64,000 bases of DNA from Aporrectodea caliginosa (lineage: Eukaryota > Annelida > Clitellata > Crassiclitellata > Lumbricidae): positions 761,501-825,500 of the forward strand of contig JACEVL010000202.1 of assembly GCA_020284085.1 (NCBI GenBank), in the 5' to 3' direction. The position numbers and the translations under genes were made by a program. This document shows, piece by piece, positions 46,665-59,173 of the stretch (its first letter is position 1; each line of letters begins with the position of its first letter). The notes under the pieces were generated by a model that saw only the letters and a program-made list of their open reading frames with translations, had not been told where the DNA came from and did no database searches.

Positions 46665-47435
46665 GAGTGAAGAGATGAAACTATGCTTAAGGCCAAAGAC
46701 AGTCACCATTCCCAACTTTTTGGTTCAATTCGAATGTACTTATTATCAGATGAAAATTTGTGCACTGTTGAACAATTGAAAATTTGTTGGCGGAGGGATT
46801 GTAGCATGTATACATGAGCTGAAAGACGTTTTTGATGGACTATCTTCTGTAGAGTCGTTTTGAACATCATCTATTTATTTCTAAATTATTTAAAGTCTGC
46901 ATGTTCTTTTAGAGAGAAAGTCTGTACAACTTGAGTTCATTTTAGGTACAGAGTATGGATAAAATGCAATTTACGATTAATCTTTGTTTGCGAAAAATTG
47001 ATTCAGAAGAACATTTGGGATATCCGAAGCAGAGTGCTTCTTTTTTTCAATGTCTGTTATTCTCTGATTTTTAAACTCTAGGCAATTGATGTTGTAGTAT
47101 AGTCTCAGGGTTATGAATTTCTTGTGTATTCTGACTTTTGCGTCAGTATATAAGTAGCTAGGTAATGAAAGCGCCTTCTAGCATGTTTCTCTTTTTATCA
47201 AGTTCTTCCTATTCCCCTAGTCCTTTTCTGTGCTTTAGGTGATAATTAAAACACGCATGTCTGAGATATCATTTTTCATGCCATTATAATGTTGTCACTC
47301 TCCCCCAGAGCCATAGTGAAGAGATGAAACTATGCTTAAGACTAAAGGCAGTCACCATTCCCAGCTTTTTGGTTCAATTCGACACGAATTACTATCAGAT
47401 AAAAATTTGTGCACCGCTGAATAGCTTTGCAGAAA
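46665..47435. repeat. Direct repeat pair in PPM1D 3' flank
   Basis: About 125 bp (GAAGAGATGAAACTATGCTT to AAAATTTGTGCAC) at 46670-46790 recurs at 47315-47430. Probably in the 3' UTR or just downstream. Confidence 0.7.
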
Positions 47436-47549
47436 TTCATGTGTCAAAATTGGCATGGAGCTGAAGCCATGTAGCCATTTGCATACTTTTGAAAACAATT
47501 TTCAGTTGCAGATTTACTAGAAATTCCGTTGATGTGCTGATTTTCCTGA

Positions 47550-47606
47550 TTATTTCATTCATTCGGGAATTTATATAGTGCCCCTTCAAAGAAACTACTT
47601 ATATTT
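47550..47606 (-). mobile_element. Solo LINE 3' tail
   Basis: Inverted copy of the (GAAT)n, GGGAATTTATATAGTGCCCC tail. Confidence 0.5.
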
Positions 47607-48029
47607 TGCTCTGTGGTATATTTTTTGCATGTTTGAGGATTCACATAAACGTGTGACTGTGTCATTGTCAAGTTTCTTAATTTTGCCATGGTAACATCAT
47701 TGCGAAGTAATACTAACTTGATATTGTTTTGTATTAGCTGCAGGTAAGGCAAAGTAAGCCTACAAGGTACAGTATTTATTTGTTATGGGGTCTTGTATCC
47801 CCATTAGGCCAATATGGACCGTGTGGTGTCGAAGTGCAACAGAAGTTCTTTAAAATGAAAGCAGATGAACAAACTGACATTTGGTTTGGCTTTGATTATT
47901 ATTATATTCGTTTAATGGCACACACACAAAAACAGCTGACACATCGCAATTGATTATAGCTAGTTCAAAAGAATAATAAAGATGGAATCAAAATATAAAA
48001 CTAACGTTAATAGGAAGGTTCAAAAGATG

Positions 48030-48400
48030 GAATTTAGTGTTACCTGGTACTTTTTGACAAAGACTCGTATTATTGGTACCAATTTCCGGTAAAGGACACG
48101 TGGAATATAATTTCTATTGCCCTTAAAGGGTAGTACATAATCATGAGGTCGGGGTCGCATTATATATTAGCGTATGTTGGTAGGTGGGAAAAGCTCCGTC
48201 AGAACGTGGGAACTGTTCCTTTGGACCGCAGATAGCAGCGTATCCTCAGCTTTAGAAACCATCGTCTCCACATCAGGAATGTCCATAGAGAGAGAAACAT
48301 TTTGGACATTTTGTATTTCTTTGGTGGCATGGTCAAAGCATTGCAACAACACGGAGGAAACACGGAGGATAGATAGCACACCAAAACTTTTATGACCTGT
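48030..48400 (-). mobile_element. Decayed LINE RT C-terminal fragment
   Basis: Reads AVQRNSSHVLTELFPPTNIR, a stop, then MRPRPHDYVLPFKGNRNYIP and RVLYR. This matches the end of the LINE at 22691-23383. Confidence 0.55.
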
Positions 48401-49240
48401 TAGGTTCGCCCAACACATAAATGTGATTCTCTTGTAAACCAAAATGCGGTTAGCAATTGGTATAATAAAGGATATACTTACTTAAAAATGGGAACATCCT
48501 AGGATGTTTGGATGTGTACCAAAATTGTCTATGCTATTTGGTAATACACATGTAGAGGCCTGTGAACAAATAAAACTCGTTGTATTCTCTCCACCAATAG
48601 ACTATAAATGTTTCCATTCAACGTTGTTTGACACGTTAGTTGGGTGTTTGATTCTAATTTACATGTACACTGTACAAGGTATCCTTAAGTGAATATGTTA
48701 ACTCAGTATATAAGTGTGCTAATGTTCATAACATCACAATGATAAGGCATCAGTAAACATGTTAAAACTTCAACTTGTACAATCACAAATCTATACATTG
48801 ATCTTAGAGCTATATAATCCATTGCATCAATAGCGCAATCAACCAAGTGCACCACACTTACTCTGTAATATACACTATGATAAAACACTGCGTTATTACA
48901 ACATATTAGTCCCCTGAAACCCATTGAATCGGCAGTCAAGCGTGATTTCAGCAACCTTCTGAAGTTCTTAATCAAGCGAGTTTCAAATTGTAGATTTGCC
49001 CAATTTGTACCATCGTGTCAACTACAGAAAAAACTTTTGATTTACTATCGTATAAGTAACTAAAGTACATGTAGCAGTTCACTCATGACATTACTTTTCT
49101 ACCGACAGAAATCATAATAGCAAACTCAAAATTTCTTAAGTGCTACTCTGAAGCTAAGCACTTGACACCAGCTTGTTCACGAGCGCTACGCTCTGTCCAA
49201 CAAGTATACAGCCATCAGAAGACCTTTCCTGTTCTGTGTT
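48401..49240. other. Unassigned intergenic sequence
   Basis: No exon recognised. A short dispersed repeat at 49139-49192 resembles 24717-24770. Confidence 0.3.
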
Positions 49241-49249
49241 TACAACCAT

Positions 49250-49610
49250 AGTCCATGCTTTCATTTGTTGTTGCATTGCCTAATGCAATGAACTTTGCTG
49301 ACTTTCCAAGGTACTGTAGGTACACTTACCTTCCCTTCGAGTTGGTTCTGAACTCGGCACCGAGGCTCATTGATCGTCTCCCTAGCTTCTCCCACATTTC
49401 TACCTACTGGACTCTTACAGTAACACTGGCCTCTAATACAAGGTACTGCCCCCTCTACCCCCACCCGTTCGTTACGCCACCGGGAATGATCTCCCCCTCA
49501 ATCCGTAGTAAGATTTAAGTCTTATTTCCCCACGGCTGTCTGGCTGAGTGCCCTCTAAATAGCTTGTACTGAAGAGGTGCTGTAGAAATTCTCAGATACG
49601 ATATGATAGG
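49250..49610 (+). mobile_element. Decayed CR1-like LINE 3' fragment
   Basis: Reads ELVLNSAPRLIDRLPSFSHI (compare VLRSAARLIGQIPKYGHV at 61060) and ends TGAAGAGGTGCTGTAGAAATT. Confidence 0.55.
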
Positions 49611-51780
49611 CATACTGTAACAGTCCTGAGATCACTTTCTAAGACATATTATGGCTCTGGGGATAGGAATGGCGACGGTGAGTCACGTACGTTGCTTCAC
49701 GTGTTCCATAAAAAATGATGACCAAAGGTGTACTAAAATATGTTGTGCGAATTCCTTCCAAAATCAACGGGACACCTAAGACTATAGCCTAAATAGCCTA
49801 CATTACGAAAGACCATTGATCCAATGCAATGTCAACTGTGGCTTCTCTCTTCCGGACAAAGATAATCGTAACTTCATTCCTAGAGTATTATATAAAGACA
49901 TATTCTAATAAATCACTTAAAATTAAATTAAACGATAACCAGACAGGACAAGGTGACATACAAATGAACACATATATAAATATATGACTAACTAATGTAA
50001 CAAGCTGCGTTCTGTCAGCCTGGTGTTCGGAATAAACGAAAATTGATTGATGTTAAAGGTTGACGCTATGTCACGCAAGAGTAAATGCGAAGCTGTTTTG
50101 TATGGAAAGCATTAAGAAATTCGCTAAATGCATTCCCAACATTTCTTCCCATTTAAGAGCTTTTCATGAATATCGTGCTGGAATAAAACTTCAACTGTTT
50201 GTGTCATGAAAGTTAAACTACTTATGGTAGAAGTGTAATAGACCAGCAGTAGCGTGTTTTGTAATTGCTTCATAGGATAGCAAGGAAAACGTCAGGTTTG
50301 TTAAAGGTACAACGACGCTACTGTAACGGTTATAACAACGAAAGCAATTTATGGAGCTCTAGTCGGCAATTTATGGAGCCCTTAACGTCGGCGATACAAC
50401 CACAGTATAGATAATTACAGAATTCTACGCAGTGTACTTATTTACTTTCCTACTCAGCGTCGCTTACTTTACCTTGCGAGCGTTACCGAGTGGACGCGGA
50501 TTGGCAGGTAACAAAAGCGAAAATAAATTTTACTTTATTTAAAAAATAATTTCTTATAATATCCGCGGAATACGTCGATAATAAATTACAGATTTGGTTG
50601 ACTTTGCTAATTTCAGGGTATCCGTGTGACTCTGAACGATCGAATTCTTATCAGACTTAATTTCTGCTGAGTAAGCGTGTTTTTTCGACGAGTCATCAAA
50701 TTCCGGTTAACTGCATGATGAGAGACAAGAAACCATGAATAATGCATATACTTATATACTTATATAAAAGGGCCATGTGCGTCATAGAAAAACATGTAAC
50801 TGTGAGGTCTTTGGGATTTTGACTTGAAGGGAAGCTGTGGTTTTTGATAGAGCTATTAAAACAGTTCATTTGATAGAGAAATTTTGAAGGTATGTCTACC
50901 ACGCATTAAGAGGTGCTATAAGGAGATTTGTCACTTTAACGTAGACTGTTTGGACTATTGTTTTAAATTATTACTGTTTCAAGCCTTTGGACTTTGAAAT
51001 TCCTTGTTTCGAATTCACAATTAACGTAATGAGTATCTTAGAAGTTAAAACGTTTTTGCCTCTCTTGGTTTTGAGGTAAAGGGGAGGAATTATTCAAGGT
51101 TATCATGGACTTTATTCACCTTTTGAATGGCTAACCTAATAGAATATTGAATTGCTGTGTGACTGCTTTAATATTATATAGCCATTAGGACAAAACACTT
51201 TTACTTTCTAACATACTTTTCAAGTCAAAAGAAGTTATAGAAACTCTGATGACTTAACAACAACAACTAGAGCTCTGTTTTTGTCTATCCTAGAGTGAAT
51301 GCTGTAAATCTGGTGAATCAAGGATTATAGACTCGATTTGTCCAAAAAGTACTAGTAGTGAGAATTTTACGCAGCACTTGTACTTGTTTACTTTCCCACT
51401 CAGCATTGCTTACTTTACCTTGCGAACGACTTTATGCCACAACTGAGGGGCAAATTAGCATCAGTTTAGGTTGCAGAAGAGGTGGAGACAGGCACCAGCA
51501 GCAGATAATAAGATTGAAATAATGCTAATAATAAATTATTATAATTTTATTATTTTATAGGCTGCATATTGTTTTATTAGCGTTATTACCATTACTTTTG
51601 ATTTTTGCGCTGAAGACCAGTTCTTGAACTGGAATGTATGGCTAAATTGTTATATTAGGCTTTCAGAATATGCTGTGACGAATGACAAAAATTCTGGATG
51701 GCAGTAGATTAAATATTAGATAGGAATTATTCCAGATTTTTATTCAAGGTTGTATATTTGCTGTTACAGCTAATATACAA
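49611..51780. other. Region upstream of the small Maf gene
   Basis: No coding exon seen. Contains a LINE tail remnant near 49998-50047 (AAGCTGCGTTCTGTCAG, GGAATAAACGAAAATTG) and a 65-bp direct repeat at 50425-50490 and 51368-51435. Possible home of the Maf promoter. Confidence 0.35.
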
Positions 51781-51814
51781 CCAATGATCCTTACAGAACT
51801 GTGATCTCAATGTT

Positions 51815-52345
51815 CACAGTGGCTCTAGCAAAGAAGCTGGATGCCTTCCAACAGTGGTGATGGAGGAGAATCATGCTACTTCCATACTCTGCATACACCA
51901 CCAACGCCAAAATATACATGTACAGGCGCATGAGACGGGCACCATTCTTGGAAATGACTGAAACAGGAAGACGTCGGATGTTTGAGCACTTCCAACAATG
52001 TGATAGCAGGCAGAACTGTGCTGAGACACTCCAAGCCTTGATTTCCGACTCCGCAAGGAGCTGGAAAGAACCAGTTGGACAGTTCAGGCACACTTGGACC
52101 TGAACAAAATAGGCAGATATTAAAGTTTGGGTAGCACACTGGAGATGAGCCTAAGACTGGGATGGTTGGCAGAGTCATGAAAATGGAAACACCAGAGAGA
52201 AGCACACCACTGATGATTGTAGCAATGATGATGATTAAAGAAGCAGATAGGGCTAGAAAAAAAACTAAGGACGTTGCACAGAATAGAGAGGAATGGCATC
52301 ATCGTGTTCCTGTGCCTGCATGAAGGCAGAACACTTGAGAAGAAG
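51815..52345 (+). mobile_element. Decayed endonuclease/RT-type LINE 3' end
   Basis: Reads KLDAFQQW, a stop, WRRIM, then RSWKEPVGQFRHTWT and QNREEWHHRVPVPA. It matches the C-terminal pattern of RTE-like LINEs and the end of the element at 32388. Confidence 0.55.
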
Positions 52346-52456
52346 AAGGAATTGACAAATGAGCCAGTGATAGAAACTTGACTTTTAATTAGAATTTAAT
52401 TAGAAAATTGAATGGGATGTAGGTCAGAATGAATTTATATAGAAACTCTAACTTAA

Positions 52457-52545
52457 CACTTTAATGATTAGCATGTACTAAATTGCATGGAAAACTATTC
52501 CCTCTCATCCTGAAAAGGTAACAGTGCTACTCATTGTTCGGTGGT
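52457..52545 (+). mobile_element. TTAA miniature element, expanded copy
   Basis: TTAA at 52453-52456, then CACTTTAATGATTAGCATGT and later CTACTCATTGTTCGG. About 25 bp longer than the other copies. Confidence 0.4.
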
Positions 52546-53175
52546 AAATGGGAAGACTGTCAGCATTCCTTTATGATGAGGAAGCTAAGAGTACATTGTA
52601 GAATGAATCAAGAACTGTTTGGATATCTGTGACTCCACATGAAAACAATCTCAAGTGTTGGTTGTAGTCACTGCAAAAACAGTAAAATGAACTTGGAGTT
52701 GGTAAATAAGTAGAGAGAGGTCCTGTATCCTATACTGGAACTCGAGAGGAGGCGATAATTTGTTTTTCATAGGTGCTTTAGCGAGCAGTGGATGAATTTC
52801 AAGGTCCTGGACATGGAGCTGGTGGAAAGTAAGACCAAATTATACTGATTTGCGAAAGAGGCATGTCTGTGCAAACAATTTGCCCAAGGTCGTTACTTGA
52901 AGTCGAACCCACAGGTGCATGATCTTGACCAAAGTATTGCCAACAGACCATGTTGCGCACAGGGTCAATAAGTGACATGTACAATTTTATTTCAAGGTGT
53001 CGTTTCGTGATTGTTTTCATACTTTAACAATATGAAAACACCAAAATGTAAACAGATGATCTGGCCGCTTTCCAAATATGCAACCACATGTCAAATTACT
53101 GATCAATGTATTGCAATTTTGTTTGTGACCAGGACTCGCCTGAAGGATCCATGTGATCGGACCGTCGACGCAAGC

Positions 53176-55053
53176 ATGTACACGAACCTTGATTCTAGCC
53201 AGAGCAGTAGTGGTTCATCACTGAGTGGCAGTGAAGATGAACCTTTAGACTTGGTAAATTTTGTCAATAGTTAGATTGTTAATTAAATATGAGAGGATGT
53301 GAATGTGATGCTGTTTAGGTTCACAGACCAAGTTTCTAAATAACATTTGTCACCAGTTTTTCATCCATGCCTTTTTCAGCTTCCCAGTACGCTGATTTAC
53401 AGCATAACGTTATTGATGTGACATTGATAAGTGCTCAGTGACGTTAAGCAGTTCTTTGGACTGTTATTTCTAGGATCTATAGGTGAATATCCATGAAACG
53501 CTGTGTGATCTGGTGCCCACTCGGGTCGCCATTCTGTCGGTTTACGTAAATGAGCACCAACACAAGTTCGAGATTTCTTGTCTGTACCTTAACTGAAAGA
53601 TACTTTAACTGCTGGGCCATGTTTCTGAGAAGTATCGTCTGAGGCATGTGCCATGTTTACTTTTGTATCATGAATGGCAGGACAAGAAAACTAGAGTTAG
53701 GCATTTCAAGGTAACTATTTGGAGTGCAGAACTTGCCCAAACCAAATGTCTTGAGACAGCTGAATGTGTTACAAGCGGTTCAATTCTTTCCAAACAAAAT
53801 AAAGTCACTGTGGGAGTTTATAAGAATTTGACACATATTGCATCTTCTTTGAGAGGTATGGGGTCAATTTCAGTCAGTACAGAAATTTTAAGCAGATTGT
53901 GCTCCTTTTTTGTTACTTACAAATTATAGGTGTAGAATCAGAAACCTATAGGCATACAATTCTTTTGAAGTATGCTTTGCCACTACAGAATTGAATAAAC
54001 GTTAGCTTATTGATCATGTATGCATCTGAACTTTCAGTTGTAGTATGGTGATAAGCGCAGTCACACATGTGGAACTCGGATGGCTAAAACCTCTCAGCAT
54101 GCAGTTGGTAGATGACATTACGTAGAAAGACTCTTTTGGCAGGTGCATATTGCTTAGAGAAGTTGGAAGTTGTCCCAGTCCAGGACAGAACTTCTCTAGC
54201 TGACAGGAACTTTGAAACCTTGAATTTGAGCTATATAATCACATACACATGGTGCAGACTTCGTCAAACTTGGGAGCCATCATTTAATTGCGTAATACAG
54301 AGAAAATGAAGTGGTCCAATTGTATCTTAGATGAGTCGCCATTGAATAACCAGGTTACCTTTTGAAAAAGTTTAACAAAACACAATTTATAAAATGTCCA
54401 AAATATGCAAACCTTGCTTCAAATTCTGACTGTGACTCTGATGGTGGCCTACTTCAGAGAAATTCAAGAAGAAACTTTGAAATTGTAACTTTGAATAAAT
54501 GAGCTAAGAGTATGAGGTTTTACAACTTAAATCCAACATTTTCCATCAGTTAAATGGTTTGAATGACACCCATTGCTTCATATGAAAATAATTTTTTGCC
54601 ACTTTTGCTTTTGTAAATTTGACTAAAGCTTAGGAAACTTTTGTGTGCTTGTGTTAACAGGCAAAAAATTCTCAGTTAAATCAAGCTTCTGTTGCTGATG
54701 AAGAACTTGTGCATATGACCGTCCGTGAACTGAATCGGCGGCTTCGAAACTTTCCGCACAGCGAAGTCGTACGTCTAAAGCAGCTGCGTCGAACCCTTAA
54801 GAATCGTGGTTATGCGGCACACTGCAGGGAGAAGCGGTTGACACAGAAAGAGGAGCTGGAGCTGGAGAGGAACCGGTTGCGAACGGAAGTGGATAAGCTA
54901 CAAAGAGAGAATGAACATGTGCGCAAGGAGATGGAGTCTTTGAAAAAACAATTTGAAGTTATGAAAAAATACGCAAATAGCAACCTATCGACTAGACCCA
55001 CATTACAGGTTATATCAGACATCAAGCAGGAACCAAAAGAAGTGGCTGCTTGA
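53176..55053 (+). CDS. MAFK: Small Maf bZIP transcription factor, complete or nearly so
   Basis: Small Maf proteins bind Maf recognition elements as homodimers or as partners of CNC factors such as Nrf2. Exons 53176-53253 and 54661-55053 join in phase 0 (GACTTG|GTAAAT, TTAACAG|GCAAAA) and give 156 residues, a typical small-Maf length. Residues about 41-65 are the extended homology region ([15 protein letters not shown]), followed by the basic region ([17 protein letters not shown]) and a leucine zipper to about residue 135. There is no transactivation domain, which defines the small group. The first exon is acidic and Ser-rich ([20 protein letters not shown]). An acceptor-like TTGTGACCAG just before 53131 suggests that this exon continues a 5' [11 protein letters not shown] differs from the AASCRVKR usual in vertebrates. 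The C-terminal DIKQEPKE fits a sumoylation motif. The exact orthologue (F, G or K) cannot be assigned. Confidence 0.88.
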
Positions 55054-57663
55054 CCTCTGATCGATCTCCTTGCAAACATGTTCTGACTCTTTTGCGTTTG
55101 AGACGAAAAATTTCATGGCAACAAGTAGAGACAACTTCAAGACTTTGTCGATTCATGAGAACCTACAAATGCCTTAACTGCTGCTTCCCTAACATGATGC
55201 ATAACCTTCAGGAACCTGTAAATTTCCCAAGGTGCTGAAAGAATGAATAAATGGGAATTTGGGTGTTTGGTCATGAACACAAACTCGAGTTGTGCCAAGC
55301 GATACGTGCTTGGCCACAGTTGTGTATAATGTTCTTTCATACTAAGTTGAAACTTGCTGGCACTCTTGAAAGGAAAGTGGGTTTGAAGCTGCCTTAGATG
55401 AGGAAGTTGTCGTTAAATAATGATTCATGCAGAACAAGTTGGCACTAATCAGTGCTTATATGGATTCGAATGTCGATGCATCTTGTGAAATTAGTGATCA
55501 GTTGTATATGGCTGGATGTTGTCCAGTTTAAGATTGTTGCTGCTTTGTATGTGCTTAAGCTGAAACATTGTTCAATTTCAGGCTCCTTAAAACTAGTGCA
55601 TCTCTTTGCTTCTGTTGCTCTGGATTCTAGCACACTGCCACTTCAAAAGTCAGTCCAGAAAAGCAGAGAATGACAGATTGTATTGAAGACCAGAAATTTC
55701 TCAAATTCATAAGTGTTGTTGTGTGTGTAAACAACTGTTGTGTTGGCAATCAAATTCTGTATTGTATAGTATGTTAATTTAGGATGAACCTTTCTAACAT
55801 TTTAATTCCGGGCAATTTACAAAGTGAAAATAATTTCATGTGTTAGTACTTAGTGGGTTGATGCCAGATCTAGAAATTTTAATGGTGGTCATCCTAGCAT
55901 TTCAAAATCTAACGAGCTATTAAGCATCCTTACTAGAGATGGGTGAAAGCAAAACCAATAAGTCCAAGCAGTGTCACATCTAGAGGCATTGCTTTAACTT
56001 GGAATTGATAAAAACGTGTACCAAATAGCAAATGACGAATTTGTCTTATTGTGAATTTTTCTTTATTCACTGGCGCTCAAATTTTAATTTACATTTATTT
56101 TGTGACCGTGCTGTATTGAGTTGCAGAACTTGGTCTGCAGCAAAGCAGGCAGTTGCTAGCTTACTCGTAAATTTTTGGAAGACACTATTGTTGATGCATT
56201 TAGACATGCAGGAATGTAGTCTTCTATGGGTTATGAGTCAGGCTGCAAGCTACACCGAGCTGCTATCAAGCTAGATATAATACATCGGATCTCCGAGGCA
56301 ATACTGTTAAAGCTGAATGCCATGTTAATTAGCAGATGTTGATGCAGCACACGAGTTTGCAAAGGCCAGTTTTTACAAGGCCGAGGCCAGGACCTAGATC
56401 TAGAAGCTGAAATAAAGATGTGCCAAATTTCTGCACATGCTGCATTGGGCACTTGTGACCTACAACTCAGAAATTCCGGCCCAAGGCTACAAATGTAAGG
56501 TTCAAACCAATTGTCACAAGTTCAAGGCCAGGCCTTGAGACATGATATCTGTGTTAATTAGCATGCAGAACCATTGAATGAAACTTTAAATTGCAACAGA
56601 GTGAGCCCTTTTCGATTTGGGCGTAGACCCCTTCAGTTGCAGACCCTTAGCTACACTTCTGTGCGGCAGAATTGAAGATGCAAAATTGCATTGTTGTTCA
56701 ATTTCTTTAACCAGCTTGCAGCTGTCTTGGTTTTTAACTATGAACATGCCATAATTTAACTTAATGTCGTATGCAGAACCTGGTTTTGAGTTTTGTTCAG
56801 TTGGTAAACCCAAACTGGATGTTTTAACCTTGATTTCTAGTATTTTCTAGGATCAACATGTTTGTCCGATTTGATATCACAACAGCCTTTGAGTTTGACT
56901 CGGTAAGTACTGCTATAGTTGAGCAGAGGAACCATTCGAGCTGTATTCATTTTGCATTGTAATTAGTTTGTGAAATATTACATTTTAAATGTTTGTTTAA
57001 ATTTTGTGATGGCTATATGAGTCATAATTTCCAAGTTGATAAATCTAATTTGAGTCTTTAGAATTGCCCAGTTTTGGTAACGATGTATTTAACTTAAAGG
57101 GGCCATCCATTTAGTAAGTACACAGAAATCCAGGAAAAATTAACCGCTCCTGTAGGCACATGTACTTTTAGCTACCCCCAGGCTATGTTACAATTACCAC
57201 CTTGGTGGTCTATTGTTATAGAACAGTTGATAGCAGTGAGAGGTAACAGGCACACAAATGTGTGATCCTTTCGCACAGCCCTGCTTCTTTCTCCCTATAG
57301 TAATTGCCTGATCACTGAACTAGGACTCGTTTGAAGGAAGGCCAGTGTAGACAAGGTATTATCGAGGTTTACCTCCTTCCCCCTTTCCTGTGCATACGCA
57401 AGCATAAGCAATCAGCTGCATTTGGGTAACCCCTCCATGTGTACATACGAAATGGTTGACCCCAAAAGATAAATTTGTGAATACACATCATACCTTATTG
57501 AGCTGTTACGTAATAAATCGGTATGCATCACAGTTAATACAAGTATACGATTGGATTGTGTATTACAGGTACTGAAAATGTGAGAATAAAGCATCTAATG
57601 CAAAGCATACTTCAAACAGTGTTTGTGTTTTTACATAAAAAAATGAGAATTTTATTCAAATGG
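55054..57663. other. Small Maf 3' UTR and convergent space before ELP6
   Basis: The Maf gene and ELP6 converge. No further exon or structured repeat was recognised. Confidence 0.4.
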
Positions 57664-59173
57664 TCAGAGCACTGCAGCAGACATTCCACGTGGAAAAAGC
57701 GTAACAGTCTTGTCTGTGACTTTGAAGTGCATTCTGAGTTTCTCCTTTTCTTGGCCACCTGTGGAAACATCTCTGCATTCTACCGTGATCTACAAACACA
57801 ACAGTTATTGTTTATATTTCTAAACCTTTTGCTTGTTTCTACTGTCAAGGAAAGCGATCACTTGCATCCCTTTTATTGTATGATCAGCACAGTGCTTCTG
57901 AATTACTTCCTTTCTGGTTCATGCTGATGTATAAATAACTTGTTGTTGGGCACCTGTATTAGTGTTCAGAAGCACAACAGTGGAGCTGAGAAGCTGCTGA
58001 TAACAGCACAAAAATGTAACACAATCCAGCAAAATTGGAAACCTTACTTGTACTTTGGCCATCAACAAATTGTTTCACATGACCACCTACCAGTCAACAA
58101 AATGACTAAAACAGTAAATTTTAGTATTTTTCAATAATAAATATTACTTAAACTGATGCACAGGTCATGTATAACAGTCTATCAGTAATACACTAGCCCA
58201 GTTCATTTAGACTACTGCTTAAATTTAGGATACAATATTTTCAGCATTAACGTAGAAAACTGCAAGCAATAGGTCACACCAGAAAGTAGCCAATCAAGTG
58301 ATAACCAACAAAACCAGACCAGTCAAGGAACAACCACAGTACATCATTAACACTAATGACGAGTTGCATTGGTTTCCAAGTCGCTTTAGTACACTCTCAT
58401 CGTTAATGAATTCATGACAAGCATGTAACCAAACAATAAGATATTTAGACCAACAGAGAATCATTTATAAGTCTGAATACCTCTCCATTGACTTCACGAC
58501 AGTATCCCGTTTTCAAGCGGTCGATGTAGATCAGTTGATGACATCTATGACTGATCTCCTTTTGTAGCAGGTCGATCTCATTGTCATTTGTCGATGGCTC
58601 CATGTGGATGAGGGCACTGAATGTGCCCTGGCTCTGGTCTGTGGGACAAACCAGGAGCTGAAGCTGATGTGCAAGAATCGACACCCCATTGGCCGAATGT
58701 CCCAGAATGAGAAGAAGCGAAAGCTCATCGACTACAAGCAGTGTTGGCTTGCTTTTCCATTCACGCAGTTGATCGAGTCCGCTCTTTATTGTTTCATAAA
58801 AATCCCGGAGAGCCAGTCTACTGGAGGCTGGTGTCGACTCGGATGAAACACAAACATTACTGCTTAAAGCGTCATTCGAACTTTTCTTGAGGATATCACC
58901 TCCAATAGTCCTCAGTGCGTCAATGAAGACAAACTGACCTGCATCGCGGGAAGCAGCCAAGTTCAAAGACAACTTTGCTGCAACACAACTGTAATGAGTA
59001 AAAGTCTGAGCCAAACCGACGAGACAGACGTAATGGCCGCCCCTCAGATAGGTGGCTATAAGATGATGCAACATAAATGAACCATCTGCGCCCCTTTCAG
59101 TTATTAAAATGCTTTTTCCTTTTGGCGGAGACGAAGAATTGAAGTTTAAGATGTTTTCTAAATCCCCAAACAT
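57664..59173 (-). CDS. ELP6: Elongator complex protein 6, complete
   Basis: ELP6 is a RecA-like, catalytically inactive subunit of the Elp456 ring of Elongator, which modifies wobble uridines of tRNAs. Exon 1 is 59173-58481 and exon 2 is 57789-57664. The donor GAGAG|GTATTC and acceptor TTTGTAG|ATCACG are in phase 0. The product is 272 residues against about 266 for the human protein. The N-terminus MFGDLENILNF and the segment GADGSFMLHHLIATYL match the family start. TLLVVDELSLLLILG corresponds to the degenerate Walker B strand, and GYCREVNGE continues in exon 2 to the conserved end KVTDKTVTLFPRGMSAAVL. Reading on without splicing gives a shorter, unrelated tail, so the spliced form is preferred. 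Upstream is a possible head-to-head small gene. Confidence 0.93.
58351..58410 (-). mobile_element. 62-bp TTAA miniature element, copy in ELP6 intron
   Basis: TTAA at 58347-58350. Contains GACGAGTTGCATTGGTTTCC and CTTTAGTACACTCTCATCG. Confidence 0.6.

Noticed and set aside
58445..58480. ELP6 ending without a second exon
   Set aside because: A phase-matched exon at 57789-57664 restores the conserved family C-terminus.
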